Below, piece by piece: positions 17,796-26,903 of a stretch of DNA of 64,000 nt. The notes beneath the pieces were generated by a model. That model did no database searches and was not told where the DNA came from. It saw only the letters and a list, made by a program, of their open reading frames with translations. Position 1 is the stretch's first letter. Each line of letters starts with the position of its first letter. The position numbers and the translations under genes were made by a program. Location of the stretch: assembly GCF_023101685.1 (NCBI RefSeq), contig NZ_CP082165.1:62001-126000 (forward strand). The letters are read 5' to 3'. This stretch comes from Bradyrhizobium sp. 186 (GTDB lineage: Bacteria; Pseudomonadota; Alphaproteobacteria; Rhizobiales; Xanthobacteraceae).

Positions 17796-18224
17796 TCAGC
17801 GCGAGGCGTCGCGCGTGCAGCGTCTCAAATTGATCTTCAGTTGCCTAAGCTCGGCGACGCGCTGATCGATGCGCCGCTCCCATATCTTGTGCAGCGGTCC
17901 CCAGACCTTCGGCGGTAACGGATGGATATCCGGCAGGTTCCTCAGTTGCCCAGCGATTTCATCGAGGTTGAAGCCCGCGCTCTGCGCGAGCGTGATCAAG
18001 ATGATCTTGTAAAAGGTCGACTTGCTGTAGCGGCGCTGGCTCCCGCTCGTCTCGCGTTCGGACGTGATCAGGCCGAGCTTCTCGTAGTAACGCAGCGACG
18101 ATGCCGGCACGGAGGTGCGCTCGGACATCTCGCGGATGTGGATCAGCTCATCGGCGGGCCAAGTCCATGCCGGGCACACGTACTGGACCGCGGGGTTCGC
18201 TCGCGAACGGTTGGGAAGATCCAT
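17796..18224 (-). CDS. SoxR-like MerR-family regulator lacking the Fe-S cysteines
   Basis: From M at 18224 (MDLPNRSRAN) the protein has 142 residues; earlier in-frame ATGs at 18254 and 18395 exist, the latter upstream of the operator. The MerR helix-turn-helix is HIREMSERTSVPASSLRYYE then KLGLITSERETSGSQRRY. The dimerisation helix HPLPPKVWGPLHKIW then RRIDQRVAELRQLK aligns with SoxR. SoxR would continue into a CxxCxC cluster motif; here the chain ends RRCTRDASR with a single Cys. Either the sensor tail is lost or this is a relative with another signal. A MerR-type operator lies just upstream and a second copy precedes the RND pump. Confidence 0.85.
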   Translation of the reverse strand: MDLPNRSRANPAVQYVCPAWTWPADELIHIREMSERTSVPASSLRYYEKLGLITSERETSGSQRRYSKSTFYKIILITLAQSAGFNLDEIAGQLRNLPDIHPLPPKVWGPLHKIWERRIDQRVAELRQLKINLRRCTRDASR

Positions 18225-18313
18225 GGACTGCAAAAACCCCGTCTGATGCATTGGCGGTGAATTCGTCAGTAGCACAAAAGCGTGTCCGCGCCAACGTTCC
18301 CCCTTGCTTTTGT

Positions 18314-18344
18314 TTGAAGTTGAAGCTAGCTTCAGCTTTAGCAC
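18314..18344 (+). promoter_or_regulatory. MerR/SoxR-type promoter-operator, site 1
   Basis: A rightward promoter with -35 TTGAAG (18314-18319), a 19-bp spacer and -10 TAGCAC (18339-18344), the overlong spacing typical of MerR-family activation. The spacer is centred on a near-perfect palindrome, AGTTGAAGCT/AGCTTCAGCT (18318-18337). It would drive the small membrane ORFs and monooxygenase genes and lies upstream of the MerR gene on the other strand. Confidence 0.75.
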
Positions 18345-18389
18345 AATCACTGCTAGTGTCGCCGGTCCCAGCCAAGCCGAGTGAATGTC

Positions 18390-18533
18390 ATGCATAAGAA
18401 GCCCGAAGGCGTGACCTACCGCCTATCCGATCCCGATCCCGATCTCCTCTACGCTCTTATCATTCTGGTCGCCCTGGGCGTCATGGCCGTCTCTACATGC
18501 TGTCTGGTCCTGCTCCTGCTCGGCCTCCTCTAA
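18390..18533 (+). CDS. 47-residue single-span membrane protein
   Basis: MHKKPEGVTYRLSDPDPD followed by a hydrophobic stretch (LLYALIILVALGVMAVST, CCLVLLLLGLL). Its stop TAA at 18531-18533 shares a base with the next ATG (TAATG), which suggests coupled translation. The segment EGVTYRLSD...LYALIIL is repeated in the next ORF, so both come from a local duplication. It lies 45 bases downstream of the MerR-type promoter. Confidence 0.5.
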   Translation: MHKKPEGVTYRLSDPDPDLLYALIILVALGVMAVSTCCLVLLLLGLL

Positions 18534-18760
18534 TGAGGCCGCTCCCTGTCCTGTATGTCATCGCCAACCTCGTCGTCGTTGGCGCCGCTGCGTTCGGTCT
18601 CGCGTTGGTCGAAGACTTTCTCCAGCGGTGGATGCCCGAAGGCGTGAGCTACCGCCTATCCGATTCCGCTCCCCTCTACGCTCTCATCATCCTCCTCGGT
18701 GGCTTCATCGCCGCTGCCGCCGGTGTATGGGGCCTCCTGCATTTGGTGGGGCTGCTCTGA
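18533..18760 (+). CDS. Small membrane protein, 75 residues, with repeated modules
   Basis: MRPLPVLYVIANLVVVGAAA then FGLALVEDFLQRWMPEGVSY then RLSDSAPLYALIILLGGFIA. There are two membrane segments around a short charged loop. VEDFLQRW recurs in the next ORF, and PEGVxYRLSDxxxLYALIIL recurs from the previous one. Starts at the ATG overlapping the preceding stop. No family recognised. Confidence 0.5.
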   Translation: MRPLPVLYVIANLVVVGAAAFGLALVEDFLQRWMPEGVSYRLSDSAPLYALIILLGGFIAAAAGVWGLLHLVGLL

Positions 18761-18762
18761 GG

Positions 18763-19052
18763 ATGCTCGGATACCGACTATCGATGTTGGTCGAAGACTT
18801 TCTCCAGCGGTGGGCGGCCGCGAAGGCTGCCGCCGGTCTCCGCAAGATGCTGCGCAAGTACGGCTTCACCGAATTGGAGTCCGGACGATGGGAAAGGCCG
18901 CTCACGCCGACGGTCGATCCCATTGAGATCACGCTGCCGATGAAGAAGATGCCGCCATCTCTGCCCTCTGTACTCTCATCATTGTCATCGCCAATCTCGT
19001 CGCCGTTGGCGCCGCTGCCTTCGGTCTCGCGTGGCTGGTGGGGCTGCTATGA
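18763..19052 (+). pseudogene. Third, frame-broken member of the small membrane protein cluster
   Basis: From ATG 18763 one frame reads MLGYRLSMLVEDFLQRWAAA then LRKMLRKYGFTELESGRWER. Around 18940-18955 the similarity switches frame to DAAISALCTLIIVIANLVAV then GAAAFGLAWLVGLL, ending TGA 19050-19052. That tail repeats the N-terminal membrane segment of the 75-residue protein. The switched frame has no start of its own. The first frame stays open to 19149 as Ser/Pro/Arg-rich sequence. Confidence 0.5.
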
Positions 19053-19163
19053 CCGAGCTGCGCATCGTCGAATTAGCGCGGCAGTCCGCTCCCGAACGAG
19101 CAGGGCTGCTGAAGCATTCATGGCCTGCCGCCGAATAGAGATCCGCTAGTTGGGGAACCGACC

Positions 19164-20198
19164 ATGACAGCATTGTCCATTCTCGAACTGGTTCGCGTCA
19201 CGGTGGAGACCGACGCACGCGGCGCGCTCGACAACGCCCGAGACCTGGCGGCGCATGCCGAGAGATGGGGCTATCGCCGGATATGGGTGGCGGAGCATCA
19301 CAACATGCCGGGCATCGCCAGCGCAGCAACCTCCATTGTCATTGCCCATATGGCGGCAGGTTCGAAGACCATCCGGGTCGGCGCCGGTGGCATCATGCTG
19401 CCCAACCATTCCCCCTATGTGATCGCCGAACAGTTCGGCACGCTGGAGCGGCTGTTTCCTGGCCGCATCGACCTCGGTCTCGGCCGCGCGCCCGGAACCG
19501 ATCAGCTCACGCTGCGCGCGCTTCGGCGCTCGCCGGAAGTCGCCGAGCACTTTCCGCAGGACGTGCTAGAGCTGCAGGCGTTTCTCGCCGCGGCTAGCCC
19601 GGACCAGCGCATCCAGGCCGTACCGGCGGCCGGCACGAATGTGCCGCTCTGGATTCTGGGCTCCAGCAATTTCGGGGCGATGCTGGCGGCGGAACTCGGC
19701 TTGCCCTATGCCTTTGCCTCCCATTTTGCACCGGAGTTGCTTATCCCGGCGCTTCAGATCTATCGTACCGCCTTCCAGCCATCAGAACAGCTCGGCCGGC
19801 CCTATGCGATGGTGGGTGTCAACATCATCGCCGCCCCGACCGACTCCGAGGCGCGGCGTTTAGCGACGACGCAACAAATGTCGTTCGCCAGCATTTTTCG
19901 TGGCGCGCGCGGGCTGAGCCAACCGCCGATCGACGACATCGAAACCTTTTGGTCCCCGACGGAGAAGGCGCAGGCAATGCGCATGCTCGCGCGTTCCATC
20001 GTGGGTTCTCCGGAGACGGTGCGTGACGGCATCGCGAAGCTGGTCGCCGAGACGGACGCCGACGAGCTCATCGTCGTATCGGACGTCTACGACCATGCAT
20101 TGCGGCTGCGCTCCTTCAAGCTCATCGCCGACGCAGCTGGCGCTGTCCTAAGCGGGCAGTTGGGTGGCAGTTTTCAGCTCAAAGGAGACCGGCCATGA
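19164..20198 (+). CDS. LLM-class flavin-dependent oxidoreductase (luciferase-like monooxygenase)
   Basis: 344 residues from ATG 19164, with GGGGAACC upstream. Family blocks are [40 protein letters not shown] and [14 protein letters not shown], as in the MsnO8-type group of bacterial luciferase-like proteins. It should use FMNH2 and oxygen, or act as an F420/FMN-linked oxidoreductase, in the cytoplasm on an unknown substrate. The stop overlaps the start of the next gene by four bases (ATGA). The pair lies between the two MerR-type operators. Confidence 0.92.
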   Translation: MTALSILELVRVTVETDARGALDNARDLAAHAERWGYRRIWVAEHHNMPGIASAATSIVIAHMAAGSKTIRVGAGGIMLPNHSPYVIAEQFGTLERLFPGRIDLGLGRAPGTDQLTLRALRRSPEVAEHFPQDVLELQAFLAAASPDQRIQAVPAAGTNVPLWILGSSNFGAMLAAELGLPYAFASHFAPELLIPALQIYRTAFQPSEQLGRPYAMVGVNIIAAPTDSEARRLATTQQMSFASIFRGARGLSQPPIDDIETFWSPTEKAQAMRMLARSIVGSPETVRDGIAKLVAETDADELIVVSDVYDHALRLRSFKLIADAAGAVLSGQLGGSFQLKGDRP

Positions 20199-21208
20199 AG
20201 GCCGTCGGATACAAGAAATCGCTTCCCATCGACGCCGCGGACGCTCTGATCGATTTCGAGGCGCCTAAGCCGGAACCGACCGGCCGTGATATCCGGGTTG
20301 CCGTGAGGGCGGTCTCGGTCAACCCGGCTGACTACAAAGTGCGCAAGCGCGCCGAGCCGCCGGAGGGCCACATCAAGATTCTGGGCTACGATGCGGCCGG
20401 AATCGTGGACGCCGTCGGTCCCGAGGTCACGCTGTTCAAGCCGGGCGACGAGGTCTTCTACGCCGGCTCGATCCAGCGCCAGGGCACCAATTCCGAGTTT
20501 CATCTAGTCGATGAGCGCATCGTCGGCAAGAAGCCGAAGGCGCTGTCCTTCGCGCAGGCCGCAGCCCTGCCCCTGACCACGATCACCGCCTGGGAGCTCC
20601 TGTTCGACCGGCTCGGCGCGGTGCCCGGCAAGAGCCTCGATCCGCGGACGCTTCTGATCACCGGCGGCGCCGGCGGGGTCGGCTCGATCCTGATCCAGCT
20701 CGCCCGCCGGCTGACCGGACTCACGGTGGTTGCTACCGCGACGCGGCCCGAATCGCAAAAATGGTGTCTCGAGCTTGGCGCGCACACGGTGATCGATCAT
20801 GCTAGGCCTATGAAGGAACAGATTGAGAAACTGAAGCTGTCACCGGTCGCGCTTGTTGCAAGCCTCACCGCGACCGATCAGCACTACAAGGCGATCGCCG
20901 ATTTCATGGCGCCGCAGGGCAAGTTCGGCCTGATCGACAGCCCGGCCGAGTTCAGCGTCGGCATGTTCAAGGGCAAGGCGATCTCGATCCACTGGGAAGC
21001 GATGATGACCCGCTCCTCGTTCCAGACGCCCGACATGATCGCCCAAAATCATCTGCTCAACGACGTCGCCGATCTCATCGACAAGGGCGTGCTGCGCACG
21101 ACGCTGGAACAGACCTTCGGCACCATCAATGCCGCCAACCTGAGACGCGCCCATGCGCTGCTGGAGAGCGGCAAGTCGCGCGGCAAGATCGTGCTAGAGG
21201 GGTGGTAG
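20195..21208 (+). CDS. Zinc-type alcohol dehydrogenase-like / quinone oxidoreductase (MDR family)
   Basis: 337 residues, [23 protein letters not shown] features: [24 protein letters not shown] and the NADPH-binding [17 protein letters not shown]. It ends in the RGKIVLEGW typical of the ZADH1/quinone reductase branch. The catalytic and structural zinc ligands are absent, so it is likely an NADPH-dependent quinone or enone reductase. Translationally coupled to the LLM gene. Confidence 0.9.
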   Translation: MKAVGYKKSLPIDAADALIDFEAPKPEPTGRDIRVAVRAVSVNPADYKVRKRAEPPEGHIKILGYDAAGIVDAVGPEVTLFKPGDEVFYAGSIQRQGTNSEFHLVDERIVGKKPKALSFAQAAALPLTTITAWELLFDRLGAVPGKSLDPRTLLITGGAGGVGSILIQLARRLTGLTVVATATRPESQKWCLELGAHTVIDHARPMKEQIEKLKLSPVALVASLTATDQHYKAIADFMAPQGKFGLIDSPAEFSVGMFKGKAISIHWEAMMTRSSFQTPDMIAQNHLLNDVADLIDKGVLRTTLEQTFGTINAANLRRAHALLESGKSRGKIVLEGW

Positions 21209-21232
21209 GGCTCGGCCCCGTCATTGCAAGAC

Positions 21233-21269
21233 CGTAGGACGGGTTGAACAAAGCAAAACCCATCCTACG
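21233..21269. repeat. REP-like palindrome
   Basis: Arms CGTAGGACGGGTT (21233-21245) and AACCCATCCTACG (21257-21269) pair at 12 of 13 positions around an 11-base loop. It lies just after the oxidoreductase stop. Similar palindromes recur between genes in this group of bacteria; it may also act as a terminator stem. Confidence 0.6.
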
Positions 21270-21343
21270 CGTCTACGTCTGGTCGCCGCGTGGCTCAGTC
21301 CTTTCGATGAAAGTGCATCGGCATAAGAAGCTTTCTCTTGCCT

Positions 21344-21373
21344 AATATTGAAGTTGAAGCTAACTTCAATATT
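21344..21373. promoter_or_regulatory. MerR/SoxR-type operator, site 2, before the RND pump
   Basis: A perfect 12-bp inverted repeat, AATATTGAAGTT (21344-21355) and AACTTCAATATT (21362-21373), around GAAGCT. Over 21348-21368 it matches site 1 (18314-18334) at 20 of 21 positions. TTGAAG at 21348 would be the -35; the -10 is less clear. Confidence 0.78.
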
Positions 21374-21403
21374 GAGAAGTCGCTGCCAGTCAAGAGGACA
21401 CTC

Positions 21404-22567
21404 GTGCCGTACCGCCATTACTCGCTCCCGTCACTGCGTGCGGGCCTTTCCGCCATTGCCATGGTGGTCATGGCCACCGTCATCGCTGCTTGCAGCAACA
21501 GCCAGGCGGAAGCCCCGCCTCCGCCGCCCGAGGTCGATGCTGCCCAGATCGTGACCAAATCCGTACGCCAGTGGGACGAATTCACCGGGCGGATCGCGGC
21601 CATCGGCGCGGTCGACATACGTCCGCGCGTCAGCGGCTATATCGACCGCATCGCCTTCAAGGAGGGCGACATGATCAAGGCGGGCGACCTTCTGTTCGTG
21701 ATCGATCCGCGTCCCTACCGCGCCAGCTATGACGCCGCGGTGGCCCAGCTCGAACGCGCCCGCGCATCGGCGCAGCTCGCGGAGGCGCAGAACAAGCGCG
21801 CGGAATCGCTGATCAAGACCGGCGCGATCTCGATCGACACCTACGACACACGGAGCGCAGCACTGGGACAGACCAACGCCGACGTGCATGCAGCCGAAGC
21901 GGCGCTGTCCACCACCAAGCTCAACCTCGACTTCACCGAGGTGCGATCGCCGATTGCCGGCAGAGTCAGCCGCGCGCTGCTGACGCTCGGCAACCTCGTC
22001 CAGGCCGACCAGACTGTGCTCACGAGCGTCGTGTCGCAGAACCCAGTCTATGTCTATTTCCAGCCGGACGAGCAGTCCTTCCTGCGCTATCGCGAACTCG
22101 CCCGCAAGGGCGAACGCGCCAACTCGGACAACCCGGTGCGGGTGGGCCTCGCCAGCGAAACCGGTTTTCCGCATTCGGGCACGGTGAATTTCGTCAACAA
22201 CCAGGTCGATGCGGCGACCGGTACGATCAACGTGCGCGCGACGGTGCCGAACCCTGACGGCGTGTTCGTGCCCGGCCTCTATGCGCGCGTGCAGCTCGAA
22301 GGGCGCGCCGAATACATTGCGATGCTGATCGACGACAAGGCCATCATGACCGATCAGGATCGCAAATACGTCTATGTCCTTGGAACGGAAGACAAGGCCA
22401 AGCGCAAGGACATCATGCTTGGCAGCGTTCATGACGGTTTGCGGGTGGTGCAGTCAGGCCTCGATGCGAACGACAAGGTCATTGTTGCCGGTCTCCAGAA
22501 GATCTTCGCACCGGACACCAAGGTCAAACCCAACCTAGTTGCGATGAGCATCCGGCCCCAGTCGTAA
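21404..22567 (+). CDS. RND efflux periplasmic adaptor (MexE/AcrA type) lipoprotein
   Basis: GTG 21404 follows AAGAGGA by 5 bases; a longer frame from 21338 would run through the operator. The protein has 387 residues. The N-terminus has a signal sequence and lipobox VIAAC, so Cys is probably lipidated and anchored in the inner membrane. Adaptor domains: the lipoyl half-motif SGYIDRIAFKEGDMIKAGDLL, a helical hairpin, the second half FTEVRSPIAGRVSRALLTLG, and a beta-barrel ending FVPGLYARVQLEG. It links the pump protein to an outer-membrane channel not encoded nearby. Confidence 0.93.
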   Translation: MPYRHYSLPSLRAGLSAIAMVVMATVIAACSNSQAEAPPPPPEVDAAQIVTKSVRQWDEFTGRIAAIGAVDIRPRVSGYIDRIAFKEGDMIKAGDLLFVIDPRPYRASYDAAVAQLERARASAQLAEAQNKRAESLIKTGAISIDTYDTRSAALGQTNADVHAAEAALSTTKLNLDFTEVRSPIAGRVSRALLTLGNLVQADQTVLTSVVSQNPVYVYFQPDEQSFLRYRELARKGERANSDNPVRVGLASETGFPHSGTVNFVNNQVDAATGTINVRATVPNPDGVFVPGLYARVQLEGRAEYIAMLIDDKAIMTDQDRKYVYVLGTEDKAKRKDIMLGSVHDGLRVVQSGLDANDKVIVAGLQKIFAPDTKVKPNLVAMSIRPQS

Positions 22568-22586
22568 CCGGTAAGGAGACGCATCC

Positions 22587-25500
22587 GTGCACCTCTCAAG
22601 GTTTTTCATCGATCGCCCGATCTTCGCGGCGGTGCTGTCGATCGTGATCTTCGTCGCCGGTGCGATCGCGATCCCGCTTTTGCCGATCAGCGAATATCCC
22701 GACGTCGTTCCGCCCACCGTCGTCGTGCAGGCGACCTATCCGGGCGCCAACCCCAAGGTCATCGCCGAGACCGTGTCGTCTCCGCTAGAGGAGCAGATCA
22801 ACGGCGTCGAGAACATGATGTACATGAAGTCGGTAGCGGGGTCAGACGGCGTGCTGCAGATGACGATCACCTTCGCCCCCGGCACCGATCCGAACAAAGC
22901 GCAGGTGGACGTGCAGAACCGCGTTTCCCAGGCGCTGTCGCGCCTGCCGTCGGAAGTAGTCAGCCTCGGGGTGACCACGCAGAAGCAGTCGCCGGCTTTC
23001 CTCACGTTGATCACGCTGATTTCGGACACCAAGTATGACCCGCTTTACCTGCGCAACTACGCCAATATCCGGGTCAAGGATCAGCTCGCGCGCATTCCCG
23101 GCGTCGGCCAGATACGGCTGTTCGGCGGCGGCGACTATGCGATGCGCATCTGGCTCAATCCGGACAAGATCGCTTCGCGCGGCATGACCGCGGGCGATGT
23201 GGTGCGCGCCATCCAGGAGCAGAACATCCAGGTCTCGGCCGGCCAGCTCGGCGCCGAACCGATCAAAGGCGGCAGCGATTTCCTGATTGCGATCAACGCG
23301 CAGGGCCGCCTGCGCACGGCGCAAGAATTCGGCGATGTCGTGCTGAAAACCGGATCGAACGGCGAGGTCGTGCGGCTTTCGGACGTTGCGCGCATCGAGC
23401 TCGGCGCGAGCGACTACACCCTGCGTGGCCAGCTCGACAATTTCAACACGTCGATCATCGGTGTATTCCAGGCACCCGGCGCCAACGCGCTGGCGACACG
23501 GGACGCGGTCATCGCAAAGATGGACGAACTCGCCAAGCAGTTCCCACCCGGCGTGAGCTACCGATCGGATTATGATGCCACGATCTTCGTACGAGAATCG
23601 ATCGCGGCCGTCGTTCACACGCTGTTCGAGGCGATCGCGCTGGTCGTGCTGGTAGTCGTCCTGTTCCTGCAAACCTGGCGCGCCTCGATCATTCCATTGA
23701 TCGCGGTGCCTGTGTCGGTCGTCGGCACTTTCGCAGTGCTCTATCTACTTGGCTTTTCTATTAATACGCTCTCGCTGTTCGGGCTGGTGCTCGCGATCGG
23801 CATCGTGGTCGATGACGCGATCGTGGTGGTCGAGAATGTCGAGCGCAATATCGAGGAAGGTCTCTCGCCGCTTGAGGCCGCGCACAAGGCGATGACCGAA
23901 GTATCCGGGCCAATCGTCGCGATCGCGCTCGTACTGTGTGCGGTGTTCGTACCGATGGCGTTCCTGACCGGCGTCACCGGCACCTTCTACAAGCAGTTCG
24001 CGGTGACGATCGCGATCTCGACCGTGATCTCGGCCATCAATTCGCTGACCTTGTCGCCAGCGCTCGCCGCCAAATTGCTGCATTCGCACGATGCGCCGAA
24101 GGATATGCTTTCGCGCCTCATCGACCGCCTGCTCGGCTGGTTGTTCCGGCCGTTCAACAGCTTCTTCAAGGCGAGCTCGGATCGGTACGAGGGCGCCGTT
24201 TCGCGCACGCTCGGTCGACGCGGTGTGGTGTTCATCGTCTATGTGGTGCTGTTGGCCGGCACCGGGCTGATGTTCAATGCCGTGCCCCGTGGCTTCATTC
24301 CGACCCAGGACAAGCTCTATCTGATCGCCGGCGTGAAGCTGCCCGAGGGTTCCTCGCTGGAGCGCTCCGATGCCGTGCTGCAAAAGATGAAGGACATCGC
24401 GCTCGGCACGGAGGGCGTTGCCCACGTGATCGGCCTGACCGGTTTCAACCCAACACAGCAAACCAATACGCCGAATTATGCCGTCGCCTTTCCGATCTTG
24501 AAGCCGTTCAGCGAACGCCACCGCAGCGCCAAGGAGATCGCCGCCGACATCCAGGCCAAGATCGCCCAGATCAAGGAAGGCTTTGCCTTCGTGCTGAACC
24601 CGCCGCCGGTCCTCGGCCTCGGCCAAGGCGCGGGCTATTCGCTGTTTGTCGAAGACCGTGCGGGCGCGGGCTTCGGCGCGCTCCAGCAAGCGGCCAACGC
24701 CCTGCAATCTGCGGCGGTGAAGACGCCAGGCATGGGCTTTCCCTTCGTTGGCTACCAGTCCAACGTGCCACAACTCGATCTCCAGGTTGATCGCGTCAAG
24801 GCCAAAGCGCAGGGCGTGGCGCTGACCAACCTATTCGAGACACTCCAGGTCTATCTCGGCTCGTCCTATGTCAACGACTTCAACCTGTTCGGCCGCACTT
24901 GGCGCGTCTATGCGCAAGCCGACGGCGACTTCCGCAAGCGCGTGGAGGACATTGCAAACCTGAAAGCGCGCAACGACAAGGGCGAGATGGTCCCGATCGG
25001 CTCGATGGTGAAGATCAGTCAGACTTACGGCCCAGATCCGGTGCTGCGCTACAACGGCTATCCGGCGGCCGACTTCATCGGCGAGGCCAACCCAGCCATG
25101 CTGTCCTCGGCGCAAGCGATGGGCACGATGGCCGAGCTTGCCAGGCGGGTGTTGCCCAACGGCATGACCATCGAGTGGAGTGATCTTAGCTTCCAGGAAG
25201 CCACCCAGGGCAACGCCGCACTGCTGGTATTCCCCGTCTCGGTTCTGCTTGCTTTCCTGGTGCTGGCGGCTCTCTATGAGAGCTGGGTACTCCCCCTCGC
25301 GGTGATCCTGATCGTTCCGATGTGCTTGCTCTCGGCCTTGGCCGGCGTGAAGCTCTACGGTAGCGACAACAACACCTTCGTCCAGGTCGGGCTCGTCGTG
25401 CTGATGGGCCTCGCTTGCAAGAACGCGATCCTGATCGTGGAATTTGCGCGTGAACTCGAATTCCAGGGCAAGGGCATCGTTGAGGCAGCGCTCGAAGCTT

Positions 25501-25745
25501 GCCGGCTGCGGCTGCGGCCCATCGTGATGACTTCAGTGGCCTTCATCGCCGGCACGATTCCGTTGGTTCTCTCGCATGGCGCCGGTGCCGAGGTGCGCTC
25601 GGCGACCGGCGTTACCGTGTTCGCCGGCATGATCGGGGTTACTCTGTTCGGCCTGTTCCTGACGCCGGTGTTCTATGTCGGCCTGCGCAAGCTGTCCGGG
25701 CGCAAGCTGATCCAGCACGGCGAGGCCAGTCTCTCGCACGGGTGA
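22587..25745 (+). CDS. RND efflux inner-membrane transporter (MexF/AcrB type, HAE1)
   Basis: 1052 residues, GTG start at 22587 with AAGGAG 7 bases upstream. The N-terminus LSRFFIDRPIFAAVLSIVIF is diagnostic of HAE1 transporters. Proton-relay residues are present: Asp-Asp in LAIGIVVDDAIVVVENVERN and Lys in LMGLACKNAILIVEFA. The length and twelve membrane segments are those of a complete pump. Eighteen bases after the adaptor stop; no outer-membrane factor follows, so TolC/OprM must come from elsewhere. 25746-25984 contains no other gene I can see. Confidence 0.96.
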   Translation: MHLSRFFIDRPIFAAVLSIVIFVAGAIAIPLLPISEYPDVVPPTVVVQATYPGANPKVIAETVSSPLEEQINGVENMMYMKSVAGSDGVLQMTITFAPGTDPNKAQVDVQNRVSQALSRLPSEVVSLGVTTQKQSPAFLTLITLISDTKYDPLYLRNYANIRVKDQLARIPGVGQIRLFGGGDYAMRIWLNPDKIASRGMTAGDVVRAIQEQNIQVSAGQLGAEPIKGGSDFLIAINAQGRLRTAQEFGDVVLKTGSNGEVVRLSDVARIELGASDYTLRGQLDNFNTSIIGVFQAPGANALATRDAVIAKMDELAKQFPPGVSYRSDYDATIFVRESIAAVVHTLFEAIALVVLVVVLFLQTWRASIIPLIAVPVSVVGTFAVLYLLGFSINTLSLFGLVLAIGIVVDDAIVVVENVERNIEEGLSPLEAAHKAMTEVSGPIVAIALVLCAVFVPMAFLTGVTGTFYKQFAVTIAISTVISAINSLTLSPALAAKLLHSHDAPKDMLSRLIDRLLGWLFRPFNSFFKASSDRYEGAVSRTLGRRGVVFIVYVVLLAGTGLMFNAVPRGFIPTQDKLYLIAGVKLPEGSSLERSDAVLQKMKDIALGTEGVAHVIGLTGFNPTQQTNTPNYAVAFPILKPFSERHRSAKEIAADIQAKIAQIKEGFAFVLNPPPVLGLGQGAGYSLFVEDRAGAGFGALQQAANALQSAAVKTPGMGFPFVGYQSNVPQLDLQVDRVKAKAQGVALTNLFETLQVYLGSSYVNDFNLFGRTWRVYAQADGDFRKRVEDIANLKARNDKGEMVPIGSMVKISQTYGPDPVLRYNGYPAADFIGEANPAMLSSAQAMGTMAELARRVLPNGMTIEWSDLSFQEATQGNAALLVFPVSVLLAFLVLAALYESWVLPLAVILIVPMCLLSALAGVKLYGSDNNTFVQVGLVVLMGLACKNAILIVEFARELEFQGKGIVEAALEACRLRLRPIVMTSVAFIAGTIPLVLSHGAGAEVRSATGVTVFAGMIGVTLFGLFLTPVFYVGLRKLSGRKLIQHGEASLSHG

Positions 25746-25984
25746 AGCCGACAAGCGCGTGGGTGGCCGTGAACGTCGCGGTCGCTCCGACCAAGATGGA
25801 AGGTCGCGGTTCATTAGTGAATTTTTCTCAGTGATGCATGAAATGGATTTGAGGTTTTCACATAGCTGCCCTCCGCCCAATGATGGAGAGCCGGCAGATC
25901 ATGGGTTTCGTTCTCTCTCACTGATCCGGTCGAGATCTAAAGAAATTGGCCGATCTCGATAAAGGCCCACTGCAGGAATGCGCA

Positions 25985-26584
25985 ATGTCACGTCCGCCCA
26001 AAAAACTCGCGTTGTTTATAGATGGCGCTAATCTCCATGCGACCGCCAAGGCGCTTGGTTTCGACATCGACTACAAACGGCTGCTGAACGAATTCGAGAG
26101 TTGGGGGACGCTAGTCCGTGCCCATTACTATACGACGATTATTGAGGATCAGGAATTCTCATCAATACGTCCCCTTATCGATTGGTTGAACTACAACGGC
26201 TACAGTGTCGTCACGAAGCCGGCAAAAGAATTCATCGATGCAATGGGGCGCCGAAAGCAAAAAGGGGACATGGGGATAGAACTAGCCGTCCATGCGATGG
26301 AGCTGGCGGAGCATATCGACCATTTGGTCCTTTTCTCGGGGGACGGCGATTTCCGCATCTTGGCCGAAGCAGTGCAGCGTCGCGGCGTCCGCGTCACAGT
26401 GGTCTCAACACTTGCGAGCCAATCCCCGATGGTTGCAGATGAGCTCCGCCGCCAGGCCGACGAGTTCATCGACATCGTCGAGCTGCAGCCCTTCATCGTC
26501 CGCGACCCTGCCGCACGCCCCGCGCGGCGCGACCAGCGCCAATACTCGCCGCAGCTTGCGCAGCGCGAGAGCTCAACGAATTAG
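25985..26584 (+). CDS. NYN-domain protein (LabA/DUF88 family)
   Basis: ATG 25985 with GCAGGAA upstream; 199 residues. PIN-like NYN motifs are LALFIDGANLHATAKALGFD (first acidic site), RRKQKGDMGIELAVHAM (second), and LVLFSGDGDFRILAEAVQRR (third). The C-terminal 30 residues are Arg/Gln-rich. Proteins of this family are putative metal-dependent ribonucleases; the three acidic sites are intact. Stands alone, without an obvious operon partner. Confidence 0.9.
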   Translation: MSRPPKKLALFIDGANLHATAKALGFDIDYKRLLNEFESWGTLVRAHYYTTIIEDQEFSSIRPLIDWLNYNGYSVVTKPAKEFIDAMGRRKQKGDMGIELAVHAMELAEHIDHLVLFSGDGDFRILAEAVQRRGVRVTVVSTLASQSPMVADELRRQADEFIDIVELQPFIVRDPAARPARRDQRQYSPQLAQRESSTN

Positions 26585-26811
26585 CGTGAATTCCGAACGG
26601 AGAGCTGCTCAAGCATTCGAGAGCTTTGACTGACCGCGATCGATCCGAACGGGTTCTACCGCGACAGCATCACCGCCACGACGGTTTCTGACGGAGACAT
26701 TGATGAATCTATTCAAGCAACCGGTGTACAAATATGAAATTTTCATTGAGGACTAAACATAATACGCAATGATTTTTCAGGCAGCTATCGGACGACAATG
26801 GTCGAAGAGTC

Positions 26812-26901
26812 ATGAGGTCGTTGCTCATAGCAATTCCCGCGCTGCTCATGGTGGGTTTCGGTGCGTGGGCTTTTCTGGTCCTGGTCGTCATGGAGCATTG
26901 A
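26812..26901 (+). CDS. 29-residue hydrophobic peptide
   Basis: MRSLLIAIPALLMVGFGAWA then FLVLVVMEH, almost entirely one membrane span, with GAAGAG just upstream. The stop is two bases before the next ATG. Too short for statistics; the pairing with the next membrane ORF is the main support. Confidence 0.35.
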   Translation: MRSLLIAIPALLMVGFGAWAFLVLVVMEH

Positions 26902-26903
26902 GA

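Noticed and set aside
21431..24773. Long minus-strand frames opposite the RND adaptor and pump (333 and 342 residues)
   Set aside because: His/Arg/Asp-rich antisense shadows of strongly supported plus-strand genes in GC-rich DNA.
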